NCBI GenBank assembly: GCA_018623955.1
Contig: JAAZUX010000004.1
Coordinates: 1-13,780, forward strand
Source of the DNA: Flavobacteriaceae bacterium
GTDB lineage: Bacteria; Bacteroidota; Bacteroidia; Flavobacteriales; Flavobacteriaceae
Reading direction: 5' to 3'
DNA length: 13,780 nt
The notes beneath the pieces are model-generated. The model did not search any database and was not told where the DNA came from. It was given only the letters and a program-made list of their open reading frames with translations. Numbering within the stretch: the stretch's first letter is position 1; each line of letters starts with the position of its first letter. This document shows positions 1-9,505 of the stretch, one piece after another. Made by a program: the position numbers and the translations under genes.

Positions 1-558
1 ATTGCTACGGGCAGTTTGAGACGCAAAGCACAATGGTTGCATCGATATCCCCGCCATCACTTGGTCAACCTGCGCGGTAATGTGCAAACCCGAATGGATA
101 AACTATTTTCCAGCAACTGGGAGGGGGCTATTTTTGCCAAAGCAGGGTTGGAACGGGCCGAACTCCTGGGGTCTCATTTTCAAGAATTGAAATGGATGAT
201 TCCCGCCCCGGCTCAAGGGGCCATAGGGGTCGTTTGCAGGGTCGAGGACACCGAACTGATAGAACTTTTAAAAAAAATAAACCATCAACCCACCCGAGAA
301 TGTGTTGATATCGAAAGAGATTTTCTCCGAATACTCGAGGGAGGTTGTTCTGCACCCATTGGAGCCCATGCTGTTGTAGCTCAAGATAAAATTCAGTTTA
401 AGGGAGGTGTTTTTTCTTTGGATGGACAAATTGCTGCCACTACTTCCAAAGAAGTACAAATGGCCGATGGTAAAAATTTAGCTGTTCAGGCCGCTGAGGA
501 GGTATTGTCCAAAGGCGGGCATCAAATCATGAGAACTATTAAATATAGTAAAGAATGA
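1..558 (+). CDS. hemC: Hydroxymethylbilane synthase (porphobilinogen deaminase), 5' end cut by window
   Basis: HemC joins four porphobilinogen molecules into the linear tetrapyrrole hydroxymethylbilane in the cytoplasm. Only the C-terminal 185 codons are present. The frame is open from base 1 and the family is usually about 300 residues long, so roughly the first 120 are outside the window. Visible landmarks (numbered from the first visible codon) are the substrate-binding GSLRR at 4-8, LRGNVQTR at 24-31, the conserved PAPAQGAIG at 68-76, and GGCSAPIGAHA. The Cys of that last motif (codon 346-348) is the attachment site of the dipyrromethane cofactor. The TGA stop overlaps the hemD ATG by four bases (ATGA), which suggests translational coupling. 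Identification is very secure. The TTG at 16 is an internal Leu codon, not a start. Confidence 0.96.
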   Translation: MATGSLRRKAQWLHRYPRHHLVNLRGNVQTRMDKLFSSNWEGAIFAKAGLERAELLGSHFQELKWMIPAPAQGAIGVVCRVEDTELIELLKKINHQPTRECVDIERDFLRILEGGCSAPIGAHAVVAQDKIQFKGGVFSLDGQIAATTSKEVQMADGKNLAVQAAEEVLSKGGHQIMRTIKYSKE

Positions 559-1226
559 GATTGCTCTCCACCAAAATATTATCTCAAAATTTTAGAGAGC
601 GATTGCTCATGCATCAATTCAGACTGGTTGAGCAAGCGTTTATCAAAATCAGTTTCCTAGAAAATCCCAAAATTGATGGGATTTTTGACCGTCTTATTTT
701 TACCAGTCAAAATGCAGTAAATGCTGTTTTTTCTTCTCCTAAAATTCAAAAAATGATGGAAGGAAAAAGGTTCTATTGTGTGGGAAAAAAGACTGCATCT
801 CTTTTGGCTGAAAATGGCCAAAAAGTGGCTAAAATTGCTCAAAATTCGTTAGAATTAGCCCATTTTTTAGCAAAAAACTACCAAAATGAGTCATTTTCGT
901 ATTTTTGCGGAAAGCTCAGAACTCCTGATTTAGAAGAAATTTTACCCGTTCGAGGTATGCATATTAAGCCCATCGAAGTTTATACCACCCATTTGCAAGA
1001 TCATACCGTAAAAGGTCATTTTGACGGGATCCTTTTTTTCAGTCCCAGTGGGGTGCGAGGCTATGCCCAAAGTAACGGATTTGAAAATATCCATAGTTTT
1101 TGTTTGGGAAACTCCACCGCCAAGGAAGTTGCGCTGCATACTTCCCAATACACCGTCGCTAGGGAGCCCAGTGAGTCCCAACTTTTGTTATCACTAAAAA
1201 ATCACATTACCCTCCATGAAAAATGA
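555..1226 (+). CDS. hemD: Uroporphyrinogen-III synthase
   Basis: HemD cyclises hydroxymethylbilane with inversion of ring D, giving uroporphyrinogen III. The 223-residue product is slightly short for a family usually near 250. The family is poorly conserved, but the usual landmarks are here: FTSQNAV at 49-55, PIEVYTT at 139-145, the conserved SPSGV loop at 163-167, LGNSTAKEV at 184-192 and the terminal REPSESQLL at 203-211. The start ATG overlaps the hemC stop by four bases, and the 3' end overlaps hemE by 11 bases. Position between hemC and hemE makes the call firm despite weak sequence conservation. The gene is visibly more AT-rich than hemE next to it, as expected for a weakly constrained member of the pathway. 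Confidence 0.93.
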   Translation: MRLLSTKILSQNFRERLLMHQFRLVEQAFIKISFLENPKIDGIFDRLIFTSQNAVNAVFSSPKIQKMMEGKRFYCVGKKTASLLAENGQKVAKIAQNSLELAHFLAKNYQNESFSYFCGKLRTPDLEEILPVRGMHIKPIEVYTTHLQDHTVKGHFDGILFFSPSGVRGYAQSNGFENIHSFCLGNSTAKEVALHTSQYTVAREPSESQLLLSLKNHITLHEK

Positions 1227-2238
1227 ATTAATGTTACAAGCACTCAAAGGTGAGACATTGGAACGTCCTCCGGTATGGATGATGCGTCAGGCCGGTCGCT
1301 ATCTTCCCGATTTTATGAAGCTTAAAGAAAAATACGATTTCTTTACCCGCTGTCAGACTCCCGAGCTGGCCACAGAGATCACCCTGATGCCCATTGACCA
1401 AGTGGGGGTAGATGCAGCCATCATCTTTAGTGACATATTGGTGGTCTTACAAGCCATGAATATTGAAGTGGAAATGCGCGATGGTATCGGTCCTTATATT
1501 CCACAGCCCATCAACAGTAAAGCTGCCTTGGATCAAGTCATTCTACCCGATGTAGAAGAACATCTGGGATATGTTTTTGAGGCTGTCCGCATGACCAAAA
1601 GCGCACTCAACGACCGGGTGCCATTGATTGGCTTTGCTGGTGCACCTTGGACATTGTTGTGCTATGCCGTTCAGGGGCAGGGTTCCAAAAATTTTGACCG
1701 TGCCAAGGCCTTTTGTTTCCAAGAACCCGAAATGGCCAAAGAACTTTTACAAAGAATCACCACCACCACCATAGCCTATCTGAGAGAAAAGGTAAAAGCC
1801 GGGGCCGACGTCATTCAACTGTTTGACTCCTGGGGGGGACTGCTATCTCCTGAAGACTATCAAGAGTTTTCCTGGCCCTATCTGCAACAAATAGTCGATG
1901 CCTTGAGCGGCTCAGTTCCTGTCATCGTATTTGGTAAGGGCTGTTGGTTTTCCCTCCAAGAAATGAGTAAATCCGGTGCATCTGCTTTGGGAATTGACTG
2001 GACCTGTTCTGCCCGCAATGCCCGATACCTCTCAGGTGGACAAATCACATTACAAGGCAATTTTGATCCCTCCCGATTGTTGTCTCCCATTCCTGAGATC
2101 AAAACACAAGTCAAGCAAATGATCAATGCATTTGGTAAAGATCGTTATATCGTCAACTTGGGTCATGGCATTCTGCCCAACATTCCTGTTGATCATGCCA
2201 AAGCTTTTGTGGACGCCGTAAAAGAATATCAATCCTAA
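1216..2238 (+). CDS. hemE: Uroporphyrinogen decarboxylase
   Basis: HemE removes the four acetate carboxyl groups of uroporphyrinogen III to give coproporphyrinogen III, in the cytoplasm and without a cofactor. The 340-residue length is typical. The N-terminal signature [14 protein letters not shown] at 18-31 carries the substrate-binding arginines. The catalytic-site Asp is in FSDI (D73). The second family signature GFAGAPWTL lies at 139-147, and the C-terminal GHGILP (316-321) supplies the active-site His. The start ATG lies inside the end of hemD (11-base overlap), and hemF follows after 18 bases. Nothing looks broken or unusual. Confidence 0.97.
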   Translation: MKNELMLQALKGETLERPPVWMMRQAGRYLPDFMKLKEKYDFFTRCQTPELATEITLMPIDQVGVDAAIIFSDILVVLQAMNIEVEMRDGIGPYIPQPINSKAALDQVILPDVEEHLGYVFEAVRMTKSALNDRVPLIGFAGAPWTLLCYAVQGQGSKNFDRAKAFCFQEPEMAKELLQRITTTTIAYLREKVKAGADVIQLFDSWGGLLSPEDYQEFSWPYLQQIVDALSGSVPVIVFGKGCWFSLQEMSKSGASALGIDWTCSARNARYLSGGQITLQGNFDPSRLLSPIPEIKTQVKQMINAFGKDRYIVNLGHGILPNIPVDHAKAFVDAVKEYQS

Positions 2239-2256
2239 CCCCTGAATATTACTACT

Positions 2257-3159
2257 ATGAAAACAAAGTTTAACCGTTACATTGAAAAATTACAAGACAG
2301 GATCACACAAAAACTGGCAGAAGTAGATGGAAAAGCCCGATTTAAAGAAGATTTTTGGGAGCGCTCGGGCGGCGGCGGCGGACGTACCCGAGTCATAGAA
2401 AATGGTGCAGTTTTTGAAAAAGGAGGGGTCAATATATCTGCCGTTCACGGGGAACTTCCGGAAAGCATGAAAAGTTATTTTAAGGTCAAGGCCGGAGATT
2501 TTTTTGCTTGTGGACTCAGCATGGTCATTCATCCTAAAAATCCTTTTGTCCCCACGGTACATGCCAACTGGCGGTATTTTGAACTCTACAACAGCAAGGG
2601 CGAATTGCAAGACCAATGGTTTGGTGGAGGGCAAGATCTCACCCCCTACTACCTGTTTGAAGAAGATGCCCGGCATTTTCACCAAGTATGTAAAAAAACT
2701 TGTGATGCCCATGACAAAGACTTCTACCCTCAATACAAAAAACGCTGTGATGAATATTTTTGGAATGCCCACCGAGGTGAAGCCCGTGGGGTTGGCGGAT
2801 TGTTTTTTGATTATTTGAGACCCGACGAAAAACACTCGGCCGAAAACTGGTATGACTTTGTGACAGGGGTAGGGGATAGTTTTTTGGAGGCCTATGTGCC
2901 CATCGTTGAAAAAAGGAAAAACATCGACTACTCTGATGCCCAACGCCAATGGCAGGAAGTCCGAAGGGGACGTTATGTGGAGTTCAATTTGATCCACGAC
3001 AAAGGCACCCTTTTTGGATTGAAAACCAATGGAAGGATTGAAAGTATTTTGATGAGCCTTCCTCCACATGTTCAATGGCAATACAACCACAAACCCGACC
3101 CCAACAGTAAAGAGGAAGAACTGGTTAATGTACTTGAAAATCCCATAGCCTGGGTGTAA
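2257..3159 (+). CDS. hemF: Oxygen-dependent coproporphyrinogen III oxidase
   Basis: HemF uses O2 to decarboxylate two propionate side chains of coproporphyrinogen III, giving protoporphyrinogen IX. The 300-residue length is normal. Landmarks are RSGGGGGRTRVI at 36-47 (encoded by a GGC-rich run near 2367-2382), GGVNIS at 56-61, HPKNPFVPTVHANWRYFE at 92-109 with catalytic-region histidines, WFGGGQDLTPYY at 121-132, and an EARGVGGLFFDYL segment further on. The enzyme needs molecular oxygen, so the host can live aerobically; the oxygen-independent HemN is not in this window. The gene sits between hemE and hemB with short spacers (18 and 27 bases), as in many Flavobacteriia. A long open frame on the opposite strand across this gene is a shadow. 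Confidence 0.97.
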   Translation: MKTKFNRYIEKLQDRITQKLAEVDGKARFKEDFWERSGGGGGRTRVIENGAVFEKGGVNISAVHGELPESMKSYFKVKAGDFFACGLSMVIHPKNPFVPTVHANWRYFELYNSKGELQDQWFGGGQDLTPYYLFEEDARHFHQVCKKTCDAHDKDFYPQYKKRCDEYFWNAHRGEARGVGGLFFDYLRPDEKHSAENWYDFVTGVGDSFLEAYVPIVEKRKNIDYSDAQRQWQEVRRGRYVEFNLIHDKGTLFGLKTNGRIESILMSLPPHVQWQYNHKPDPNSKEEELVNVLENPIAWV

Positions 3160-4161
<1,002 letters not shown>

Positions 4162-4174
4162 ATTTTCTTTTTTC

Positions 4175-4210
4175 TTAAACAAAAAGTCTCCTTTTTGGCT
4201 TTTTGTTTAA
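4175..4210 (+). terminator. Hairpin terminator candidate after hemB
   Basis: A perfect 12-base inverted repeat, TTAAACAAAAAG (4175-4186) and CTTTTTGTTTAA (4199-4210), flanks a 12-base loop, beginning 14 bases after the hemB stop. T-rich sequence follows. The stem is AT-rich, so it would be a weak terminator by the classical rule, but it is the only strong inverted repeat between the haem genes and the next gene. Confidence 0.5.
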
Positions 4211-4226
4211 CTTTATGTATCTTTTG
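4195..4226 (+). promoter_or_regulatory. Possible Bacteroidota-type promoter for the methyltransferase gene
   Basis: TTG at 4195-4197, a spacer of about 20 bases, and TATCTTTTG at 4218-4226 resemble the TTG / TAnnTTTG promoter of Bacteroidota, but the -7 box carries one extra T. It lies about 20 bases before the next ATG and overlaps the right arm of the hairpin. This is a weak call based on pattern only. Confidence 0.3.
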
Positions 4227-4247
4227 TTTTAGAACACTATTTACTAT

Positions 4248-4721
4248 ATGGAGCAAGCATATTATAAAAGTGATGCAGGAAATTTATGTGTAGTAATTGA
4301 AAATCATGAAGTTACACGAGTTTTTTTCGTAGATGAAATCCAAGAAAATTCTGCGACGCCCTCTCTATTGATGCAAAAAGTAATTCAACAAATAAACGAA
4401 TTCTTTCAAGTCAAGCGACGAGAATTCAGCTTTCCCATTCGTTTGAAAGGAACAGATTTTCAGGTCAAAATTTGGAAGTTGATCAGCCGTATTCCCTATG
4501 GTACCTCCTTGGCCTATGTTAAGGTCGCTCAAGCGTATGGTGATGCCAAAATGGTAAGGGCAGTAGCCGCTGCCATTTCCAAAAACCCCATTCTGATTGC
4601 AGTCCCTTGTCACCGTGTGATCGGTAGTGATGGATCTATGGTGGGATACTCCGGTGGTATTGATGTCAAACGTCAACTTCTTGAATTGGAGGGCTTTCCA
4701 AAACAATTTACCGTACTTTAG
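4248..4721 (+). CDS. Methylated-DNA--protein-cysteine S-methyltransferase (Ogt-like)
   Basis: This protein repairs O6-alkylguanine by moving the alkyl group irreversibly onto its own cysteine. The 157-residue product has the usual two-part layout: a variable N-terminal ribonuclease-H-like region (about 1-70) and the C-terminal DNA-binding/active-site domain starting at GTDFQVKIWKLISRIPYG. The acceptor cysteine is C121 in the invariant PCHRVIG motif, and VGYSGG plus the KRQLLELEG segment follow as in the family. There is no Ada-type zinc domain, so it resembles Ogt/MGMT rather than a regulatory Ada protein. It is the first gene after the haem cluster, separated by a candidate terminator. The next gene begins 15 bases downstream and may share its transcript, although the functions look unrelated. 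Confidence 0.94.
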   Translation: MEQAYYKSDAGNLCVVIENHEVTRVFFVDEIQENSATPSLLMQKVIQQINEFFQVKRREFSFPIRLKGTDFQVKIWKLISRIPYGTSLAYVKVAQAYGDAKMVRAVAAAISKNPILIAVPCHRVIGSDGSMVGYSGGIDVKRQLLELEGFPKQFTVL

Positions 4722-4736
4722 TACCCAAAAAAACCG

Positions 4737-5909
4737 ATGAAAAGAATTTTGATAGGCCTGGGATTCCTTTTGGCCATTGTTTTTTCCTTACTCTACGTTT
4801 CCAAATACAATTATCTTTTGACGGGAGTCAGCACCATATATTTGACCGGCCACACCACCGCCTATTTGACCGATTACAAAAAATTTCCCAATGACAGTGT
4901 TTTAGCACCCGCCCAACCTCAAGCTTGGCCATTACACAAGTACTACAATCAATTCCCTACAAGCAAATCCTTGGAGGACTACCATGAAGATCGAAAAACG
5001 GTGGCCTATTTGGTGATCAAAAATGATAGCATTCTTTATGAAAAATATTACGATGGTTTTGGAATAGACTCCAAAAGCAATTCCTTTTCGGTCGCCAAAA
5101 GCGTCGTTTCTGCCTTGATGGGTATCGCCATCCAAGAGGGAGCCATAAAGGATTTGGATCAGAAAGTAGTGGATTTTATTCCCGAACTCAAAGGCCCCTA
5201 TGCCGATCAGGTAACCGTGGGAGACCTATCCAGTATGGCTTCGGGCCAAAAATGGAGTGAAGAATACTACAACCCTTTTTCGGTCACTTCTGCCTCCTAT
5301 TTTGTCAAAGATTTGGATGCCCTGATATTGGAGCAGCCCATCAGTGAAAAGCCGGGAGAGGCTTTTAGCTACAAAAGCGGGACCACTCAATTGTTGGGCA
5401 TGGTCATCAAAAAAGCAACCGGCCAAACTCTAAGCGCTTATTTGACTGAAAAATTATGGCAACCCATGGGAGCCAATCAAACTGCACTGTGGCAACTGGA
5501 CAGCGAAGAAAAAGGAATGGAAAAAGCCTTTTGTTGTCTGGCGACCAATGCTCGAGATTTTGCCCGATTTGGAAAACTCTACAAAAATCATGGCCTATGG
5601 AATGGTATCCAATTGCTCGATTCCACTTTTGTTGCTTTGTCTGTTCAACCGCGGTTTGAAGAAAGCCCGGAATACGGCTACGGATGGTGGTTGGATGTTT
5701 TTCAAGGTAAAAAAGTTTTTATGATGCGAGGGCATTTGGGACAGTATGTATTGGTTGTGCCTGAAGAAGATCTGATCGTTGTTCGTTTGGGTCACCTCAA
5801 AGACAGGGAAAAAGAAAGCAAAGGGAAAAGTTCCGGAGGGGAACCCTTTACCAAAGACATTTATGTTTACCTGGAAGGTGGATTGGAAATGATTGAAAAA
5901 CTCAAATAA
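4737..5909 (+). CDS. Membrane-anchored serine hydrolase, beta-lactamase/NylB-like fold (copy 1)
   Basis: This is a predicted periplasmic serine hydrolase of the class C beta-lactamase/esterase/6-aminohexanoate-dimer hydrolase superfamily. The 390-residue product begins with one hydrophobic segment (about 4-21) and no lipobox, so it is probably anchored in the inner membrane. The catalytic SxxK is SVAK (118-121). The second motif is YKS (212-214) in place of YxN, and a GHLGQ segment (332-336) stands where the third motif (KTG-like) is expected. Other superfamily features are GDLSSMASG (162-170), PGEAFSYKSG and the NARDFARFGKLY helix with a preceding Cys-Cys pair (266-267). The real substrate cannot be read from sequence; esterase, amidase or peptidase activity are all possible, and beta-lactam resistance should not be assumed. 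A close paralog follows directly, 71 bases downstream. Confidence 0.85.
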   Translation: MKRILIGLGFLLAIVFSLLYVSKYNYLLTGVSTIYLTGHTTAYLTDYKKFPNDSVLAPAQPQAWPLHKYYNQFPTSKSLEDYHEDRKTVAYLVIKNDSILYEKYYDGFGIDSKSNSFSVAKSVVSALMGIAIQEGAIKDLDQKVVDFIPELKGPYADQVTVGDLSSMASGQKWSEEYYNPFSVTSASYFVKDLDALILEQPISEKPGEAFSYKSGTTQLLGMVIKKATGQTLSAYLTEKLWQPMGANQTALWQLDSEEKGMEKAFCCLATNARDFARFGKLYKNHGLWNGIQLLDSTFVALSVQPRFEESPEYGYGWWLDVFQGKKVFMMRGHLGQYVLVVPEEDLIVVRLGHLKDREKESKGKSSGGEPFTKDIYVYLEGGLEMIEKLK

Positions 5910-5980
5910 AAGAGTAAGTTTTTACCCCATTGCTTTAAAAATTTTATATTAGCTAGAGTTAAACCAATCCCAAATTTATC

Positions 5981-7132
5981 ATGTTAAAAAAAGTACTACT
6001 CACTGTATCCGGTATTCTACTGGTTGTTATTGTTGTAATTTATTTTTCTCCCTACCGCTATTTATTTAAGGCTGTTAGGATTGTATATCTCACAGGTCAT
6101 ACCTCTGCCTTTTTGAGCGATTATCAATATTTTCACAACGAAAAAGTCCCTGCTGCTGCATATCCTCAACCTTGGCCTTTTCATGAAAAGTACAATACCA
6201 AAAAAATTTCTGACAGCTTAGAGGCCTTCAACAAAAAGGCCAAAACAGTAGCTTATTTAGTCATTAAAAACGACAGTCTTTTTTTTGAAAAATATTACGA
6301 GGGTTATGGACTCGATTCAAAAAGCAATTCTTTTTCAATGGCCAAAAGCATCGTATCGGCTTTGTTGGGGAAAGCCATATCAGAAGGTCATATCAAAAGT
6401 CTGGATCAACCCGTTAAGGATTTTTTACCCCAACTCAAAGGCCCCTATGCGGAAGTTGTTACCATGGGTGATTTATCGAGTATGTCTTCCGGATTAAATT
6501 GGGACGAAGATTATGATGCGCCTCTTTCTCTGATTGCCGATGCCTATTACACGAGTGATTTAAAATCTTTGGTTTTGGATCAACCCATTAATACCATACC
6601 CGGAAAGGCTTTTATTTATAAAAGCGGTGCAACGCAGCTATTGGGAATGGCAATGGAGAATGCATTGGACCAGAAACTAAGCCGCTACTTAAACAAGAGC
6701 TTCTGGCAAGAACTGGGGGCAGAAAAAGAAGCCCTTTGGCAAGTTGACAGTAAAAAGCGAGGTGCTGAAAAGTTTTTCTGCTGCTTTGCCAGCAACGCCA
6801 TAGATTTTGCGCGTTTTGGAAAACTTTATAAAGACCACGGACGTTGGAATAACTCTCAACTATTGGATTCTGCTTTTATTGCGAAATCTCTTAGGCCACG
6901 ATTTGAATCTAGCCCTCAATACGGCTATGGTTGGTGGCTGAGAACCCATAACAATCAAAAGGTCTTTTATATGGATGGACACTTGGGTCAATATGTAATT
7001 GTGATGCCCGAAAAAAATCTCATAGTAGTAAGGTTGGGACACACTAAAAAGAATAAAAAGGCACCTGTTGACGATATTGGCGTATATTTAAATGCGGCAA
7101 TAAAATTAACAAAGGATGTTAAAACTTATTGA
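5981..7132 (+). CDS. Membrane-anchored serine hydrolase, beta-lactamase/NylB-like fold (copy 2)
   Basis: This is a tandem paralog of the preceding gene: 383 residues, colinear along the whole length, with more than half of positions seeming identical by eye. It has an N-terminal membrane segment (about 4-22) and no lipobox. Catalytic motifs are SMAK (119-122), YKS (213-215) and GHLGQ (333-337). The shared segments VYLTGHTSAFLSDY (35-48), AYLVIKNDS, DSKSNSFS and YGYGWWL, and the FCC pair (266-268), are kept in both copies. The insertion rich in Lys/Gly/Ser before the last strand of copy 1 (about 355-372) is shorter here. The 3' end overlaps the exonuclease gene by 17 bases. Both copies look intact, so this is a retained duplication rather than decay; substrates may have diverged. 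Confidence 0.85.
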   Translation: MLKKVLLTVSGILLVVIVVIYFSPYRYLFKAVRIVYLTGHTSAFLSDYQYFHNEKVPAAAYPQPWPFHEKYNTKKISDSLEAFNKKAKTVAYLVIKNDSLFFEKYYEGYGLDSKSNSFSMAKSIVSALLGKAISEGHIKSLDQPVKDFLPQLKGPYAEVVTMGDLSSMSSGLNWDEDYDAPLSLIADAYYTSDLKSLVLDQPINTIPGKAFIYKSGATQLLGMAMENALDQKLSRYLNKSFWQELGAEKEALWQVDSKKRGAEKFFCCFASNAIDFARFGKLYKDHGRWNNSQLLDSAFIAKSLRPRFESSPQYGYGWWLRTHNNQKVFYMDGHLGQYVIVMPEKNLIVVRLGHTKKNKKAPVDDIGVYLNAAIKLTKDVKTY

Positions 7133-7829
7133 TACCCAAAAAATACTATTCCTGGACATAGAAACCGTTCCGGAAAAGGCAACTTTTGATGAGCTCTCCA
7201 AAACAGAAAAAGAACTTTTTGCGGCCAAAACCCAATACCAACGCTCCGAGGACCAAAGCCCGGCATCCTTTTACGAAAGGGCCGGAATATGGGCCGAGTT
7301 TGGTAAAATCGTTTGTATATCTGTGGGTTTTTTTAATCTGATGAGCAACCAACGCGAATATAGGATTAAGAGTTTTTACGGTCAGGAAGAAGAATTGTTA
7401 ATGGCCTTTAAAACCCTTTTGGAAAACCATTTTAGCCAACCTGCACACCTGCTCTGTGCCCATAATGGAAAAGAATTTGACTTTCCCTATATCGCCCGTC
7501 GGATGATTATTAAAGGCATCAATTTGCCCGCCAAGCTCAACCTCTTTAACAAAAAACCATGGGAAGTACCTCACCTTGACACCCTCCATTTGTGGCGATT
7601 TGGGGACTACAAACACTATACCTCCCTCTCCCTTATGGCACACGTATTGGGCATACCTACCCCCAAAGATGACATAGACGGCAGTCAGGTGGCCCGAGTC
7701 TATTATGAAGAGAAAAATATTGACCGGATTGTAACCTATTGTGAAAAGGACGTAATCACCATTGCCCAGATCCTCTTGCGCTTGCGCAACGAAACCCTTT
7801 TAGAAGCTAACGAGATCACCCATTCATGA
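7116..7829 (+). CDS. Predicted 3'-5' exonuclease related to the PolB exonuclease domain (DEDDy)
   Basis: The 237-residue protein belongs to the ribonuclease-H-like DnaQ superfamily, most like the stand-alone PolB-type exonuclease family (DNA_pol_B_exo2). All DEDDy motifs are visible: ExoI FLDIET with D14 and E16, ExoII HNGKEFDFP with D122, and ExoIII YCEKD with Y208 and D212. The family acts on single-stranded or mismatched 3' ends in principle, but the cellular role of these stand-alone proteins is poorly known. The ATG at 7116 lies inside the end of the second hydrolase gene and is preceded by AAAGG, a faint ribosome site. The stop overlaps the ABC gene start by four bases (ATGA). No polymerase domain is attached. 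Confidence 0.88.
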   Translation: MLKLIDTQKILFLDIETVPEKATFDELSKTEKELFAAKTQYQRSEDQSPASFYERAGIWAEFGKIVCISVGFFNLMSNQREYRIKSFYGQEEELLMAFKTLLENHFSQPAHLLCAHNGKEFDFPYIARRMIIKGINLPAKLNLFNKKPWEVPHLDTLHLWRFGDYKHYTSLSLMAHVLGIPTPKDDIDGSQVARVYYEEKNIDRIVTYCEKDVITIAQILLRLRNETLLEANEITHS

Positions 7830-9505
7830 AAGAAAAAAAACCATTGCTACAACTAGAAGATCTCTCCATTTCGTCCAAAGAAGGATTACTTATCAATGGG
7901 CTTTCCTTTACCGTCAATTCCAATGAGATCGTTGCTATCGTTGGGGAGTCTGGCAGTGGAAAATCATTGACCGCCCTATCCATTGCAGGTTTTTTGTTCC
8001 AAACCCAATTGTCTGTTAGCAGTCAAAAAATGGAGTTGAGCGGGCAGGAACTTTCTCTTTTGTCCCACAAAGATTGGCAAACCCTCAGGGGTAAGGATTT
8101 GGGCATGATCTTTCAGGAACCCCAGTCCAGCCTCAACCCAAGCATGCGCTGTGGACCCCAGGTTATGGAACGCTTGCAACAAAACAAAATCGGAAAACCT
8201 CAAGAGTACCGAAATAGGGTATTGGAGGCTTTTGAACAGGTACAACTACCCCAGCCAAAACGTATTTTTAGGGCCTATCCCCACGAACTCAGTGGCGGAC
8301 AAAAACAAAGGGTAATGATCGCCATGGCATTGATCGGCAGCCCCAAGCTGTTGATCGCCGACGAACCCACTACTGCACTGGATGTGACGGTTCAAAAAGA
8401 AATCCTGACCCTGATCAAAGACCGGCAAAAGGCTCATAAAATGAGCGTTTTATTCATCTCCCACGACCTGAGTGTAGTGGCTCAGTTTGCCGATAGGGTA
8501 CTGGTGATGCACCAGGGCAGATTGGTTGAAAGCGGAACCGTAACAGAGATATTTAAAAACCCTCAAGATCCCTATACCCAAGGACTATTGTATGCCCGAC
8601 CTCAACCCGACAAACGCCTGAAACGACTGCCCACGGTGGCAGATTTTTCCAAAAAACAAAAAAGCTTTAAATCCATTTCCAAGGCGACAAGGGCCAAAAA
8701 ACACCAAGCACTCTATACCCAAAAACCCCTGTTAGAGGTCAGGGGATTGGTCAAAGAATATCCCCTGACCCGACATTGGTTTACAGAAAACCAAAGCCTT
8801 AAAGCAGTAAACGAGGTGAGTTTTGACCTCTATCCGGGGGAGACCTTGGGCTTGGTAGGGGAATCGGGTTGCGGGAAATCCACCATCAGTCGTGCTTTGG
8901 TCAATCTCGATCTCCCCACAGCAGGTGAAATTCGCTACAAAGGCCGATCCATAATAGGACTCAACCCCAAGGGATTAAGGGACTTGCGCAAGCAAATCCA
9001 ATTGGTCTTTCAAGACCCTTTTGCGGCCTTGCATCCACTAAAACACATAGGAGATGCCATTGCAGAACCTCTTTATGTACATGGTTTGGTAAATGGAAAA
9101 GACGCTCAAAAACAAAGGGTTTTCAAGCTATTGGAACAGGTGGGCCTAGGGCCCGAACATTACCATCGTTATCCCCACCAGTTATCCGGGGGACAAAGAC
9201 AAAGGGTGGTCATTGCCAGAGCACTGGCTACAGAACCCCAATTACTCCTGTTGGACGAATCCGTGGCCGCTTTGGACATCTCGGTTCAAGCACAGGTGCT
9301 CAATTTACTCAATGACCTTAAGGAACAATTAAAATTATCCTACCTCTTTATTTCCCACGATCTGAATGTGGTCAAGTACATGGCCGATCGGATTTTGGTG
9401 ATGCAAAAAGGAATTTTGGTGGAAGAGGGAGAGGCCGATAAATTGTATTTCCATCCCCAACAGCCTTATACACAACAGCTGATCGCAGCTTTGCCCAGTA
9501 TTTAA
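7826..9505 (+). CDS. Double ATP-binding protein of a dipeptide/oligopeptide-type ABC transporter
   Basis: The 559-residue protein carries two ABC ATPase domains in tandem, like fused DppD/DppF or YejF. Domain 1: Walker A GESGSGKS (40-47), Q-loop FQEP (96-99), signature LSGGQ (155-159), Walker B IADEP (177-181), switch His213. Domain 2: Walker A GESGCGKS (345-352), Q-loop in VFQDP, LSGGQ (453-457), Walker B LLLLDES (473-479), switch His511. Both nucleotide sites look catalytically complete; domain 2 has DES where DEP is commonest. Each half ends with the NPQDPYTQGLL or HPQQPYTQQLI segment typical of the peptide subfamily. A basic Lys-rich linker (about 263-300) joins the halves. No permease or binding protein lies nearby, so the membrane partners must be elsewhere in the genome. 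The start ATG overlaps the exonuclease stop. Confidence 0.94.
   Translation: MKEKKPLLQLEDLSISSKEGLLINGLSFTVNSNEIVAIVGESGSGKSLTALSIAGFLFQTQLSVSSQKMELSGQELSLLSHKDWQTLRGKDLGMIFQEPQSSLNPSMRCGPQVMERLQQNKIGKPQEYRNRVLEAFEQVQLPQPKRIFRAYPHELSGGQKQRVMIAMALIGSPKLLIADEPTTALDVTVQKEILTLIKDRQKAHKMSVLFISHDLSVVAQFADRVLVMHQGRLVESGTVTEIFKNPQDPYTQGLLYARPQPDKRLKRLPTVADFSKKQKSFKSISKATRAKKHQALYTQKPLLEVRGLVKEYPLTRHWFTENQSLKAVNEVSFDLYPGETLGLVGESGCGKSTISRALVNLDLPTAGEIRYKGRSIIGLNPKGLRDLRKQIQLVFQDPFAALHPLKHIGDAIAEPLYVHGLVNGKDAQKQRVFKLLEQVGLGPEHYHRYPHQLSGGQRQRVVIARALATEPQLLLLDESVAALDISVQAQVLNLLNDLKEQLKLSYLFISHDLNVVKYMADRILVMQKGILVEEGEADKLYFHPQQPYTQQLIAALPSI

Noticed and set aside
2367..2382. GGC repeat resembling a microsatellite
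   Set aside because: It encodes the conserved Gly-rich segment of HemF and needs no separate explanation.
5910..5980. Promoter for the second hydrolase (TATATTAG near 5945)
   Set aside because: One mismatch in the -7 box and a spacer of only 12 bases to the nearest TTG; not good enough to call.
4737..7132. Beta-lactam resistance genes
   Set aside because: The motifs fit the wider serine-hydrolase superfamily (YKS, not YxN; no KTG), which includes many esterases and amidases. Resistance is not supported.
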